The notes under the pieces were generated by a model that was given only the letters and a program-made list of their open reading frames with translations, was not told the origin of the DNA and did no database searches. 64,000 nt of DNA, taken from assembly GCA_905331475.1 (NCBI GenBank), contig CAJNYU010002679.1:371872-435871 (forward strand). The letters run 5' to 3'. Every line of letters starts with the position of its first letter. Positions within the stretch are counted from its first letter, which is position 1. The DNA comes from Rotaria socialis. Lineage: Eukaryota; Rotifera; Eurotatoria; Philodinida; Philodinidae. The translations under genes were made by a program, and so were the position numbers. This document shows positions 12,583-24,611 of this stretch, in pieces.

Positions 12583-15500
12583 ATGGCGCCAATTCCATAC
12601 ATTCAAAAAGCAATGCGATTAATCATTGAGCAACTATATAGCGTATTCTTCTTCAGTATTTGTTCATTCGGTTCATACGGTTCAACAGAACAGCATAACA
12701 CATGTATGAGTAAACCATTAACTTATCATGATGTTGAAAGACATTTTAATTATTCATCATCAAATCTATTCTTTTTGTTCGGGATAAATATTCATCGACC
12801 ATTTCTCAATGAATTTGATCAAACACATGCTGAAGCAAGCATATTTATAGTAGTTGTTTGTAAAAAGAACTCATCTAATTGTATTACACAAGGTGAATCA
12901 TTACCAACTGAATATGAACTTGAGTTTAGTGTTGATGGCGTACCTTACAGTGACAAGAATTCCCAAATTGATCGTCGATGGCATCGAACAAAAGCAGCTA
13001 ATTATGAATTTCTTTATGAGCCGTTTAATTCTCATTCATGGTATGATAAGCCAGGCAATGAGCAAGGCTCAGTTTGGAAAAATTTCATTATGAATAGTAA
13101 GTAGAGATATAATTTTTTACAACAGAAAAATATATTTCGTTGTTTTTTTAGTGGATTCGTATGAACAGGAAAATATTCATGCGAAATGGGTAAATTTGAA
13201 AAGATTTTTAGCGCTAAGGGCCTGCTTTCTCAGCATCATCATCAACTGAAACAGTCGATTCAATTAGTTCCGAATGTGACTGTGCGTACAGCTAGAATTT
13301 TTCTATTGACCACAAAGAGAGATACATTATGGCAGAGACTATAAGTCTTTCTTATGAGTTTTAAGTATTGAACATATGAAGTTCAAATGACATTCAATAA
13401 AATGAGCATTCGCTGTTGGATATAATCTGGCATGAATCGTCGGAGAAATCGTTTTTTTCATTTTCTTAAAAATAATTTTCTAAATCACATTTGAAAGATA
13501 CAAGCTGTAAATCAGACCCTATCCAACAGGTTACACTCAAAACATAGCAATCACTTATGCCCTGATGATTTAAACGTTCTACGGGCTCACGTTGCATATT
13601 GTCAGATTTCAAATCTGACTGAATTGTTCGAAGTTAAATCAAAAAAAAATGATCGACGCTACATAGTTCTGTACGATTAGGTCGAATTCGATGTAAAACT
13701 TAGTGATGCCGGAATGCAATTTATTGAAGGTCAACAACTGTATAACAATGTTGTTGTTCAACAATTTAAATTATGTATGAAATAATATTTTTATTCAAAT
13801 TTATTCAATAGATAAAATCATATTTAGATTTTTTTATATCAACTTTTCAATGTTTACAACCACCGTTCATTTATTTTGATGGTCTAATTTCAAAGAAAAC
13901 TTATCTTTCAGCTTTTCATTTGCAATTAATGTCAGATAAATGTCATTTATATAAGTATACATGTTATTTGAATATGAAAAGAATTAGTACAAATAAATCA
14001 ACAGAAATAACATTTCATGAAAGTAACACGATAAACATTAGTATAAATAGTCCACTGCTATATTCTCAACGAATTTCAAGTGAACAAGATGTAAAACCTT
14101 CGAATTTTATCAATCGTATTTATGAAAGCGTAAATAAAATTTAAAATTAAGAAAAAATTCACATGACATATTTAGGTGACTATTGAAACTAGTGTTTCAT
14201 TATCTCATAATCAGTTCTATCTTGATGCTAAATGTATCAATAAAAATTTGGTAACATCAAGACAATTCCTGTTATGCACACAAGATTATGTCAAATATGA
14301 CACTTCAATAGCAAGATTTCGTATCGATATTATTCTATGCAAATTTACAGCGGCATATCCTGACCGATGTAGCTATTCTCTTTACGAGTAATTCATTGAT
14401 TTTATAATAAATATGAATTGATTTTTCCTCAATTTTCATTTCAGATATATATTAGATGAATATTTACGTTTATTTATACCGATTGAAGGCGACAATATCA
14501 CATTTATTGGATTTATACGTCTTGATAATGGATCATCCAGCAATGAATGGTAAACTTACATTTTAACAAAATAAAAAATTCATTAAAATTATACTTGGAT
14601 ATCGTTGCCGGAGAATTTTCGGACGTTTCAAAAAGTTGAAATTCATTTCTCTCAAAGACATTCAGGCATCGGAGCAGTTAAAAATAATTCTACTTCATTC
14701 GATCGCAGTTCACTTAGCGATATAAACGAAAATAGCAGATGGTCGAAACACTTCTCTCTATTCACACTATCAATTAGATATTCTGTACCATTTTTAATGT
14801 GAAAAATATCAAAATGATGTAAAAATTTTCTTTTTTTTCTAACGATAAGATTCAGTTGCGTTGAAGTTCTATGGGGATTGTTAAAATTTGTAAGATAGTC
14901 AACTTTGAGTCAGCGATACACGAGGATTATTTCTCATCTAATTCATATACACAGAGGATTTCGTTGTTTGTTTTATCATGCATTATCCGAGAAAATCTCA
15001 TAGTGATACTCTTTTAAATGAAAATATACGCTATCAAAACTAAACTTATTCTTATTTGAATTAGGAGAAATCATCTTAAAGAAAGCTACGATAAGATATA
15101 TGCAAACGAACTACAAAATACGTACGATTATATGATTGAGATTAAATCGAAAGTTAATAGTGAAAATTCAATTATTCGTTCTTATCAAATTATAACTGAT
15201 CAAATTCATGTCTGCCATCTTATATGTCGAACTAATTGTGTTCAAAAATCACCAGATCATACAGATTACTTTGTATCAAAGTCAACTGTAGAATTAATAT
15301 TACTTTGCTTTCAATGTAGTTTTACTAAAACTTACAACAGTCTAAATCACTCGATTCTTTATTTTTTTTCAAAATTATCACGTGATTCTGCATTACTCCG
15401 AATTCAAATTACTGAAGAACTTCAACATGTATCCGTGAATTGTTATGATGCTCAAAATAAACAATATTCAATCGAAGGAAAATTTCATTTCAGAAATCAA

Positions 15501-15665
15501 ACCAATAATAGTCAAGAATTTTTTTGTTTAATCAATCCGACAATTATCTATCCGTATCATGAAGACATTATACTTGAATGTAATCATTCTTATACACGTT
15601 CAGATATTATTATTTGGGCGATAACACAATTAAGTAAGTATGAAGACCAAATAAGTCTCCTATAG
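12583..15665 (+). CDS. Unrecognised, probably secreted or membrane-anchored protein
   Basis: I do not recognise the family. Seven exons join in phase: 12583-13096, 13152-13189, 13681-13774, 13912-14090, 14176-14387, 14445-14549 and 15065-15665, giving about 580 residues. The start follows an in-frame AT-rich leader. Residues ~10-35 are hydrophobic (LYSVFFFSICSFGSYGS) and look like a signal peptide; the rest has many cysteines and N-x-S/T sites, as in an extracellular beta-rich protein. Two points are open: after 13189 an alternative acceptor at 13233 gives a short ending at TAA 13342-13344, and GTAAGTATG at 15630 could splice the last exon onward instead of reading to TAG 15663-15665. The phase match of all seven exons favours the long model. 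The intron 14550-15064 shows no convincing exon. Confidence 0.6.
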
Positions 15666-15690
15666 CAATCAAAGTTAAAGTAAAATAAAT

Positions 15691-16038
15691 GTGGAAACTT
15701 CGGATTTCATCCGAAAGTTATGTGTACTGCAAAAACTGAGTCGATTTATATGTGTTTTGAATAATTCTGAGAAAAAAAATGTTTTTTTGAAAAAATCCCT
15801 GTACCCCCCCTCAGGGATGGTCTGGTTAATAATGACAACTTTTTCGATAACTCAGCCATTTCTTCACAGATTGCTTTCATCTTCGAACTCGACTGAGATA
15901 TTGATGAGATCATTCTGTGTACAAAATTTCATGACAATTGGATGAGGCTTTCAAAAGTTATCGTGTTAACGGCCGGACGGACGACCGGACACACTGACCG
16001 AATCTAGAGTGTACTCATTTTTTTGGAGTACACAAAAA
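15691..16038 (-). repeat. Dispersed hairpin-ended repeat, copy 2 (inverted relative to copy 1)
   Basis: Reverse complement of the repeat at 3108-3440, about 348 bp; it keeps a short GC-rich stretch (GGACGGACGACCGG) that copy 1 partly lacks. The terminal hairpins are present: TTCGGAT (15699-15705) with ATCCGAA (15709-15715), and GTGTACTC/GAGTACAC at the other end near 16010-16035. It starts about 25 bp after the preceding gene's stop, so it lies in or next to that gene's 3' UTR. Confidence 0.8.
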
Positions 16039-17467
16039 CACAAATAAGAAATTAGTATAGACGACAACCTCGTGGAAAACAAGAAGATGTCCATCTGTTC
16101 TGTTTTGTCACATGCATATGATGTTTACATATTAAAATACTTGTACACGACAATAACCTGTCTCTTTTAGATAGTAACCTTTTTTCCTATTCTGTATGTT
16201 GAATCATAGATATCTGCATTACAGGAAAAAAAAGGAAACAATACTTCTATGGGAAAATTGACTATAGTATTCATTCACGCGCTCACCAGGAGCAAGATGA
16301 ACCATCGAGATGCACGATGAACACAATCTATATTTGTTCAATTAGATTGTTACAAGACAGAAAAAGAATTCAACACTTTTCCTCTATCGATGATGGGAAC
16401 ATTGCATACTAAATATTTTCTTCTTCTCCCTCCCCCCGAATGAAATCACACTATTTCGAACGTCTATTGCATAAGATAACAACACACTAGATTTGTATGA
16501 ATATTCGCTAGAACAGTTAGCATAGACTGTAAATGAAGTGCTATTGGTATATCCGCACACACACATATCGTTCTGTAATATATGCAGTTGATGAGTGGGT
16601 ATTTATCAATGTTACATATTCAATAAGGAAGCAAGTCAATAAAGCATGTATTATTTGAGTGGGCGATGAACAAGCTGTGAAATTTTGATGATGCTATAAT
16701 CATCATCATCATCCGATTCCGAATGAGAACTTTTTTTTCGACACTGATTTAATTCATTAAAAACAATATGAACTGAACTTTTTCAAAACTGGAATAAAAA
16801 TGATAATCGAAAAAGAATTTTCTTCTTGTTTCTGCTAAAATTTGATCAGTCAAACTATTTATCTTTTCTTTTTCTTCTTTAGAAGAGAGTAAAAGAAAAA
16901 ACAGAAAACTTTTCGTATTCATTTATCGGTATCACCTTTGATAACCAAAAAGGTTAGATTCAAAAGTCAATCACCCGCCGAGTGCAAATGGAAAAATCGC
17001 ACAAAATCTAAAATTTAACTCGTGTCTCTTCATTTGTCACTTAAGTTTCATATAATGACAGTTAACTTCGGAACGAAAAATTAAAAAATAAGTATTAAAT
17101 CATTTTTCGAGGAATACTCCTGTTCATCTTCTGTGCTTTGACGCCATCAAGCATGTCAAATTATATCTGTTGGATCGTTTCATTTCCATCTCGCCAATCA
17201 TCGGCGCAGGGAACATCTTCAAACAGAAATAAAAAGAATTTTCAATGATCCTTTTTTTCGTTCCTTCTGTTTCTTTTTCGTTATTCATATGTCGCATGGA
17301 CCAATCATTGGCGTCAACCACCTACTGAGCATGTACAATAGAGAGAAAGAGAGAAAAATTTCAAAACGAAACAAAAAATATGGTCAACCATCCCACCATT
17401 TTATGACTAGAGACAAATTGTGCATTTTCACAAACGACCACATACATAGGCAAACGAAAAAGAAAAC
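16039..17467. other. Intergenic region and putative upstream region of the Dlx gene
   Basis: No coding exon is visible on either strand. The tract is AT-rich with short C runs near 16430 and CATCATCATCATC near 16700. It presumably holds the 5' UTR and control sequences of the homeobox gene, but I cannot point to a specific site. Confidence 0.5.
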
Positions 17468-20310
17468 ATGTTTCCAAATCATTATTCACCATCAAATCCC
17501 TATGCTGATTTTTCAACATACAATACAACTTCATCATCATCAAACATAAGCAGTATTGGTAATTCTTCCTCGCCACCTCTTTATCATCAACATCAACATA
17601 TGTTCTCTGCAGCACATTTTTCCAATGATAAACTTCAACATTCACCAACAGGTTATCCGTCATTTGCTATGCATGGGTTAAATATGAATGTAAATGTTAC
17701 TATGAGTCCTGTTTATGTACCAACGAATAATCTATCAATATCTCAACCATCACCATCAGTTCCATTGAAACCCTTTTATTCATCTGATGAAAATGGCACG
17801 AATTCATTGGAAGGTAAATAATAGAGATTATTTCCAACTGCGTGTGTCAATGCAGATGATCGTTTCTTTTGCGAGGTGCTAAGTAGTATTCATATGAGTA
17901 CTGATAGCAGAAGACAAAAAAAATAATCTCAATTGATTTTGATTCCTAGAGAAAAGATAAGCCGAACATTTTCTGTGAAAATCATTCGTCAAGAAGTCAA
18001 ACTTCTGATTAATGAATGAAAAATTTAACAATAGAAATATTGCGAGAAAAATTTCAATATTATTTTATTATTGATTACGAACGAAATTTTAAGCATCAAG
18101 AAAACTTCAAAAACAAACTTTAATCTGTCCATTGATCTTTTGTCTATGAACACTTTTTCTGTTTCTAAAGATCGTTCGATAATAATCGATTGTGTGAACC
18201 GAGTCAATTTATCGCATAGGATCTAAATGCCAATAGCAAAAGACTTAATTTTTGTTTTACTCATCTCATCTCATTTCTATTTCTATAGAAAAATCAGTCA
18301 ATACACGCGTATTAAATGGCAATGAAACTCATCCAACACAATCACAACCACAACCACCAACACTTTCACTACCTAAAATGACTGCGAAAGGGAAGAAGAT
18401 ACGTAAGCCACGTACAATCTACAATCCACTTCAATTACAAGCACTTAATAAACGTTTTCGTCGTACACAATATTTAGCGTTGCCTGAACGAGCTGAACTA
18501 GCAGTTAATCTTGGTCTAACACAAACTCAGGTGAGTTTTATATATGTTCAGTTGACACATTGAGGGTCATATGTATAGCCTAGAGCATGACATATTTTAT
18601 TGTCTTTTGTTTTTATGCTCCACATATAAATATGATGAATTGAAGATCATCATTCATGATGTCCATCTTCGAGCAAAATGTCTATATATCTTTTGCATGA
18701 GATAGGATAAGGAAAAATTAATCGAATGTCATTGATTTTTATGACTCACTTGCGCAATTATATTCGCTAGAAGTTTCCTCTCAGAAAACGAGTCACGACA
18801 AACAAAACAAAAAATGAAAAAGAAAGAAAGAAGGCGGGATGCATTATCGACTAGCTCAAATTTGATGTATATATAAATTCAAAGACGCATCAGCGGGGAG
18901 CTCAGCATTGCGTGAACAATCGAGAGACGAGGGCAAATGGTCGGCATGTTTGAAGAAAAGCGAGAAAAAAATTCTTATCTGAAATGACAACGCCCACTGT
19001 GGATACTACGAAATAAGATCGTATTCATTCATGTGTAGACTATTTTTGAAGTCAAATCATTTGACGTTATATCTGAAAATAGTTTCTTTTGTTTTTATTT
19101 ATCTTTGTACGTATGTACGTATATATCAATGAAATCAGCTTAACCTTCCGTCTTGCATTTTATTTTACTTCTTTTTTTTTTTTGAAAATGAATACCCGAC
19201 TGATTTCTAAATATTTCACAGTAGGAAAGAAAAAGTAAAATGGGCGTCTTTTTTCTTAAACACAAAGACATTTTCTCTTTATATACAAATCACGCACGCA
19301 TTGATGCTTTGTTCCCTTTTTTTTCTCGCTTTATGCTCACAAGACAACCTGTTATTAGAAATACACATTGTGAAAGAATATAGACAGGTAAAAAGATGTA
19401 TATTGATGTGATGGTCAGTATAAACCCTGCGGGTAAATGCGTTGTAAGATCTATGTGTGACATCTCTCCTCCCTTTGCCTCCCATACATACATATACATA
19501 GTACATTGATGGGACAAGGACAATACATGATGACCGATACGCCCTTCACACACACAATATCCAGTCGATAGAGATACACACATATAAAAAACTATCTATA
19601 AGGAAAAGAAATGCTTGACTAAATCGGTGAGTGATGATAGATAAAAGTTACGGTTATTTTCTTTTTTTATTTGTTGATATTTGATTAAGATGATTAACTA
19701 AAATAATAATCATGTTTTTCTTCTTTGTTTCGTTCTCGTTGTCAAGGTCAAAATATGGTTTCAAGTAAGTACAACTAGTTCTATGATTATTTTAGAAAAT
19801 TGATTGTTATTTATCAATTTGTTTTAGAACAAACGTTCAAAGGAAAAGAAATCTAACAGACAAGGTAATCGCACTCGCCTATCTAATGATAATGATTTGA
19901 GTTGTAACGGCGAAGAAATCTATTCGGATGATGAGACAAGTTCAACATCAACTGATAACAATGATTCATCTTTACATGCTACACAATCATTAGCACCTGC
20001 ATGTGAAAGTAAAGATGTTGATGTGACTACAGCTAATCAAACAATGATCAAATCATCACCTAATATCTATGAACAGTCTTCGCCACCTTCTCTAACATCT
20101 TCTACAATGATTTCGACGACATCGACAACAACGGCAACAACACCACCGCTACCACCACCACCACAATATCCAACAAATGATTTTCTTCGAACAAATTCAA
20201 TGTATTTTGATTATGGATCAATGAATGGCTTTTGGCAACCGCATATCTATGATACAACTCATAATATGAATGGATATTATCAACAATATCCACCAACAAT
20301 TCACACTTAA
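17468..20310 (+). CDS. Dll: Distal-less/Dlx homeodomain transcription factor
   Basis: Four exons: 17468-17813, 18289-18530, 19747-19764 and 19828-20310, summing to 1089 nt (362 residues plus TAA). The homeodomain spans about residues 151-211. It carries the Dlx signature KIRKPRTIY, the block [24 protein letters not shown] and NKRSK (the NKRSK form also occurs in vertebrate Dlx1). It should bind TAAT-core DNA in the nucleus; Dll/Dlx genes pattern appendages, sensory structures and forebrain in animals. Flanks are low complexity: Ser/Asn/Pro-rich N-terminus with HQHQH, and a C-terminus with a Thr/Ser run and PPLPPPPQ. The third exon encodes only VKIWFQ in helix 3; without it the frame stays open but the recognition helix is lost, so it must be included. 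The 1.2 kb intron 18531-19746 shows no other exon. Confidence 0.93.
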
Positions 20311-20373
20311 TAAAATTTGATTCTTTGAGTGTTGTATTATCCGACTTGTATATCGATTTAATTTTGCTTTGAA

Positions 20374-20379
20374 AATAAA
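20374..20379 (+). terminator. Polyadenylation signal AATAAA of the Dlx gene
   Basis: AATAAA 64 bp after the TAA stop. The convergent astacin gene ends only about 100 bp further on, so the two 3' UTRs nearly meet. A related stretch survives in the Dlx relic near 29740-29757. Confidence 0.55.
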
Positions 20380-20479
20380 ACTTGTGTAATGAATATTCAG
20401 AAAGAAAATGTTTGCTCTTCACAAGCGTTGTCGTTTCACTATTCATTTTATTGAATTAAAACGAAAAGTTAGATTTAGT

Positions 20480-21451
20480 TTAAGAACATGAATAGTATTT
20501 TTTGAGTTTTTGAATATCGAGATCACTCATTTTCTCGCCACGCCCCATCTTCGATTCCCAACTTTTGCCCACACTAGTAGTAGGTACTATTGTTGGACGA
20601 CCATTTGACGAGAAAGCATCACTTCGATAATGCATTATGGATCCTATGAATAATAAATATACATATCGTTTTTCGATATCGGAAAATTTTTTGTCTTTGA
20701 TTATTTACCATAGTCATAAACTAGACCCAGCGTGTCAGCATCAGTTCTAGAGAATACATCGAAATTATGTTCCATACCTGTAGAGTATCGGAATAAAATG
20801 AACTTGAATGAGAGTTTTTTTTATATCGAACCTGATACAATATTTTGAGTTTGTATGCGTACATATTGATCTCGATCGGGACGAGTTTGTTCATGAACGA
20901 AGCCAAGAGCATGTATGAGCTCATGCAATGCTACCTGATGGTATACACAGCCAGGAATTTGAAGTGATAGATCCTGAGGACCACTGCTCTGAGTTTTACC
21001 CATAAACGACCAACATCTATATTTAGTTTTCGTTTTGTATCACCTGAAGCAAAGCAATATATTGATTTTCTTACCCTTGACCTGGATGAATTCTTAACCA
21101 AACTGGAGTATTAGTAGTGCGCCAGACAAATCGAATACAATTATTCGTGTTTTTCATAATTTCAAGCATAGCACCAATAATAATATTCTTCTGCTCGGTT
21201 GAGTAAGATGAATCGAATTCAATAGGTACGGTACCATCGGGCCATTTCGGACTTCGGATAAACGCAGTGCGACCATTTTTCAATGGTACTGCAATATCAC
21301 CTTCTATGAATGTGGCACCAGGTGCATTGTTCTCTGATAAACCTTTCAAACCGAACAGATTGGCGACATCTTGTGAATCCTCCAAAGGAATTGCATTGGC
21401 CTCGCAAGAAAGAAATATTAAGCACAAGTAGAGTTTGGCATAACGTAACAT
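20480..21451 (-). CDS. Astacin-family zinc metalloprotease A
   Basis: Exons (-): 21075-21451, 20832-21016, 20709-20777, 20480-20643; 264 residues. Signal peptide (YLCLIFLSCEANA), short propeptide with the FxGD aspartate switch (FIEGDIAVP), then the catalytic domain: zinc and active-site motif HELIHALGFVHEQTRPDRD and Met-turn SIMHY, so the enzyme should be active and secreted. There is no EGF, CUB or ShK tail; the protein ends KKYYSCS. An ATG 24 bp upstream (21475) is also in frame, but 21451 matches the paralogues' starts and places the TATA box 43 bp upstream as in them. Tail-to-tail with the Dlx gene. Closest in sequence to copy B; substrate unknown. Confidence 0.92.
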
Positions 21452-21493
21452 AATGACTTGAACAGTGTCTATCATTATGCAGCAGACGCTGGA

Positions 21494-21501
21494 TATTTAT
21501 A
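21494..21501 (-). promoter_or_regulatory. TATA box (TATAAATA) of astacin A
   Basis: TATAAATA on the minus strand, 43 bp upstream of the chosen ATG. The same octamer occurs at 40-42 bp in the other three astacin genes while sequence around it differs, so it is probably a real core promoter element. Confidence 0.65.
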
Positions 21502-23593
21502 GGTATAATTAAAAGAAAATAGTCTTTCTCACTCGCGTTACTTAAAAAACAAAGTGCAGAAAAATAGAATCACATTATGGCAAGGGTTGGTCGTGTTAGA
21601 TATCATACCAAACCATGTGTGTTTTTCTTTATTAACGTCACTGAATCATATACTAACCTGCATAGCAAATTAATACTACAGTTTCATGAGATTTCTGTTG
21701 AATTTCGAAGCCTAAACTTTACGCTGGAAAAATAAACCATTTTCGATCATCATTCTATTAGTGAAATCAATCATACGGATTCTATTTGAAAAGAAATGTA
21801 GAATAAAAACACTATTTGATATTATGGAGTAAGTAGCTGTTTCATAAATGGCACTAGTTATCAAAATTCTTAAAGACTTGATTCATTGTGCATCCTCTCC
21901 CAAACTTCATCCAATGGTTAATTTTTCGAACGATAGAAAAATTTCATGAATTCTCTGAATGCTATCTAGATATTTTCTACATTTCATACTGATTCCACAC
22001 ATACGGTTACTTTTCACTCATACTATATTGGTGTTCATGAAATTTCTTCCAACGAAGCAAATCTGTAACCCAATAATGATTTACGTGTAAGGAGTGTTGT
22101 ATCTGATCGGTTTCAGTTGTATGATGTGATCGTTGGCTGAAATGTTTTGTAAAAGGACAGTATAAGGATGTTGGTTATTTCAATTTTAGATTCAAACAAT
22201 CATGGAGAACTTGTCGTAAAAAGTAAATACAGTGAATATACTTACATTTTCTATAATCTATCATCCATGCAACATGATAAATTAATCAAGCAATCACTTA
22301 TTCATAACTCAAATTGAAGCTGTATAAAGGCGAGAGTGTGAATTCTCAGTATTACTACTAATGTTTTGCTAAATATTTATTTTTAAATAGAGTCCATACT
22401 GATATAATAGGCTAATAGAGTAATGATCATAAATATTTCATGTTATTTTGGTAGATATTAGGTTTCAATGGATCAACGAAAACTTGATCAAACTAGTACC
22501 AACAATCTCGTATCAATATATACTCTAAATACAGCTTTACAATTCAAGGTTGTTGAGAAAAACAACACGAGTGTGTGGATATGGTCTCATATACGAACCA
22601 CTTCTTTAATTTGAGTCGTGTCTTATATTTTTGATTAGACTGGTTTATCATTGATAACAAAACTAACGTATAAATAAAATTCAATACTTTATATACTAAT
22701 CGACAGTCATTCCTGCTCATTGAAAAAATTAAGAAGAATATGCATTGAGATCAGTTGAAAAGTATGATCTACTTCTCTCATATATTGATTTTTCTCCTGC
22801 GTGCTCCTTGGAAATTCTAACGAAATAAAATATTTTACTCGAAGTTGATTCGGGGTCCAATTCGGGATAAAATAGAACTAGGATAACCATGTGTCAGATT
22901 TCATGATTTTTATGAATGAAGAAGATTACTCAATGTAAGATCGACGTAAGGGCAGAATCGAAAAACCATCGGATATACAAAGCAAGAATAGGTGAGTCGC
23001 CTCAGCAGGCGTGCCACCAATCTACACAATTAGCAAATGAATGCATGTTATTCAAAAAACTGGTCAAGCAATTCGTTTTCATTTCACAAGATAAACTGAA
23101 ATCTGATTATTTTAACAGCATAGATATTTGAAGGAAACTCAAACACAGACACATTAATTTATGATACTAAGTCATTCATTGCTAACAATACATCTGAACT
23201 TGACCATTCTCATTGAAAACTTTTTGAAAGAGAGAGAAAATCAACTCATTTTCTTGTTAGATCACCCCGCAGTGCCATGATGAACATATAGAACACCTGT
23301 AGCTGTGTTGCTGAATATTCATTAACAATAAATAAACCGCGAAATGAAACAGTAGAGATCAATGGATTGTTTGTCACAAATATGATTATTAAAAGCATTC
23401 TTGTCGTTGTGAAACATGTGCTACTGTATCTTGCGAACAAACAAGAAAATTAAACAAAGCACGACGATAACAGATAGGAATGTAGAAGAAACGCTACTTA
23501 ATGCTAAGAAAGAAAATTTTTGTTTCTTCTTCAGTAGTCTACTTTTTTCTTCGTATTGATTTTATTGCGTTAAAACGAAAAGTTAGATTTAGT
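21502..23593. other. Spacer between astacin A and B
   Basis: No coding exon seen. Parts match the B-C spacer, for example GAACCACTTCTTTAATTTGA near 22595 versus GAACCACTCCTTTAATTTAA near 25692, and AGCAAATGAATGCA near 23032 versus 26340. The spacer therefore duplicated together with the genes. Confidence 0.6.
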
Positions 23594-24564
23594 TTAAGAA
23601 CATGAATAGTATTTTTTGAGTTTTTGAATATCGAGAGCACTCATTTTCTCGCCACGCCCCATCCTCGATTCCCAACTTTTGCCCACACTAGTAGTAGGTA
23701 CTATTGTTGGACGACCATTTGACGAGAAAGCATCACTTCGATAATGCATTATGGATCCTATGAATAAAAAACAGAAATTAATTAATTTTCCTTTCTTCCT
23801 AGTCCTCGATAATTTACCAAAGTCATATGGCAGACCCAGCATGTTTGTGTCAGTTCTAGAGAACACATCGAAATTATGATCCTGACCTGTAGAGTATGAA
23901 AAATAAATAAAGTATGAACGACAGTTTTTTTTTAATATCGAACCTGATACAATATTTTGAGTTTGTATGCGTACATATTGATCTCGATCGGGACGAGTTT
24001 GCTCATGAACGAAGCCAAGAGCATGTATGAACTCATGTAATGCTACCTGATGGTGAACACAGCCAGGAATTTGAAGTGATAGATCCTGAGGACCCTTCTG
24101 CATAGCTTTGCCCATGTACGACCAACATCTGCATTTAGTGTTCGTTTTGTATCTTATGAAATAAAACAATATATTTGATTTTCTTACCCTTGGCCAGGAA
24201 AAATTCTTAACCAAACTGGGTGATTAGTAGTGCGCCAGACAAATCGAATACAATTATTCGTGTTTTTCGTAATTTCCGACATAGCACCAATAATAATATT
24301 CTTCTGAGCGGTTGAGTAAGATGAATCGAATTCAACAGGTACGGTACCATCGGGCCATTTCGAACTTCGGATAAACGCAGTTCGACCATCCTGTTTCGGC
24401 ATTGCAATATCACCTTGCATGAACGTGGCATCAGTTGCATTGTTCTTTGCTAAGCCTGTCAAGCCGAATACATTAGAAGCATCCGCTGAATCTTTCGAAC
24501 GAATCACATGTGCCTCGCAAGAGAGGAATGTTAAGCATAAAACGAGTTTGACACAATGAAGCAT
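23594..24564 (-). CDS. Astacin-family zinc metalloprotease B
   Basis: Exons (-): 24188-24564, 23944-24128, 23818-23886, 23594-23757; 264 residues with phases identical to copy A. Signal peptide VLCLTFLSCEAH, propeptide with FMQGDIAMP (aspartate-switch type), catalytic motif HEFIHALGFVHEQTRPDRD, Met-turn SIMHY, end KKYYSCS. All zinc ligands and the catalytic Glu are present. Exons 2 and 4 are nearly identical to copy A, and similarity extends into the 3' flank (AAAACGAAAAGTTAGATTTA), so A and B are the youngest pair or have been homogenised by gene conversion. Secreted protease; substrate unknown. Confidence 0.93.
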
Positions 24565-24603
24565 TATGAAATAAACAATGCATCATTATGAAGGAACCTC
24601 GAA

Positions 24604-24611
24604 TATTTATA
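24604..24611 (-). promoter_or_regulatory. TATA box (TATAAATA) of astacin B
   Basis: TATAAATA on the minus strand 40 bp upstream of the ATG, matching its position in the other array members. Confidence 0.65.

Noticed and set aside
13234-13344. Alternative last exon of the unknown secreted gene
   Set aside because: It is phase-compatible, but would leave five further phase-matched coding exons downstream without a start.
19279-19583. Minus-strand open frames inside the large Dlx intron
   Set aside because: Cys/Tyr-rich low-complexity translation of AT-rich sequence, no start context or domain, and antisense within an intron.
21452-21475. Upstream in-frame ATG of astacin A
   Set aside because: It would place the TATA box only about 20 bp before the ATG, whereas the three sister genes have 40-42 bp and start at the position equivalent to 21451.
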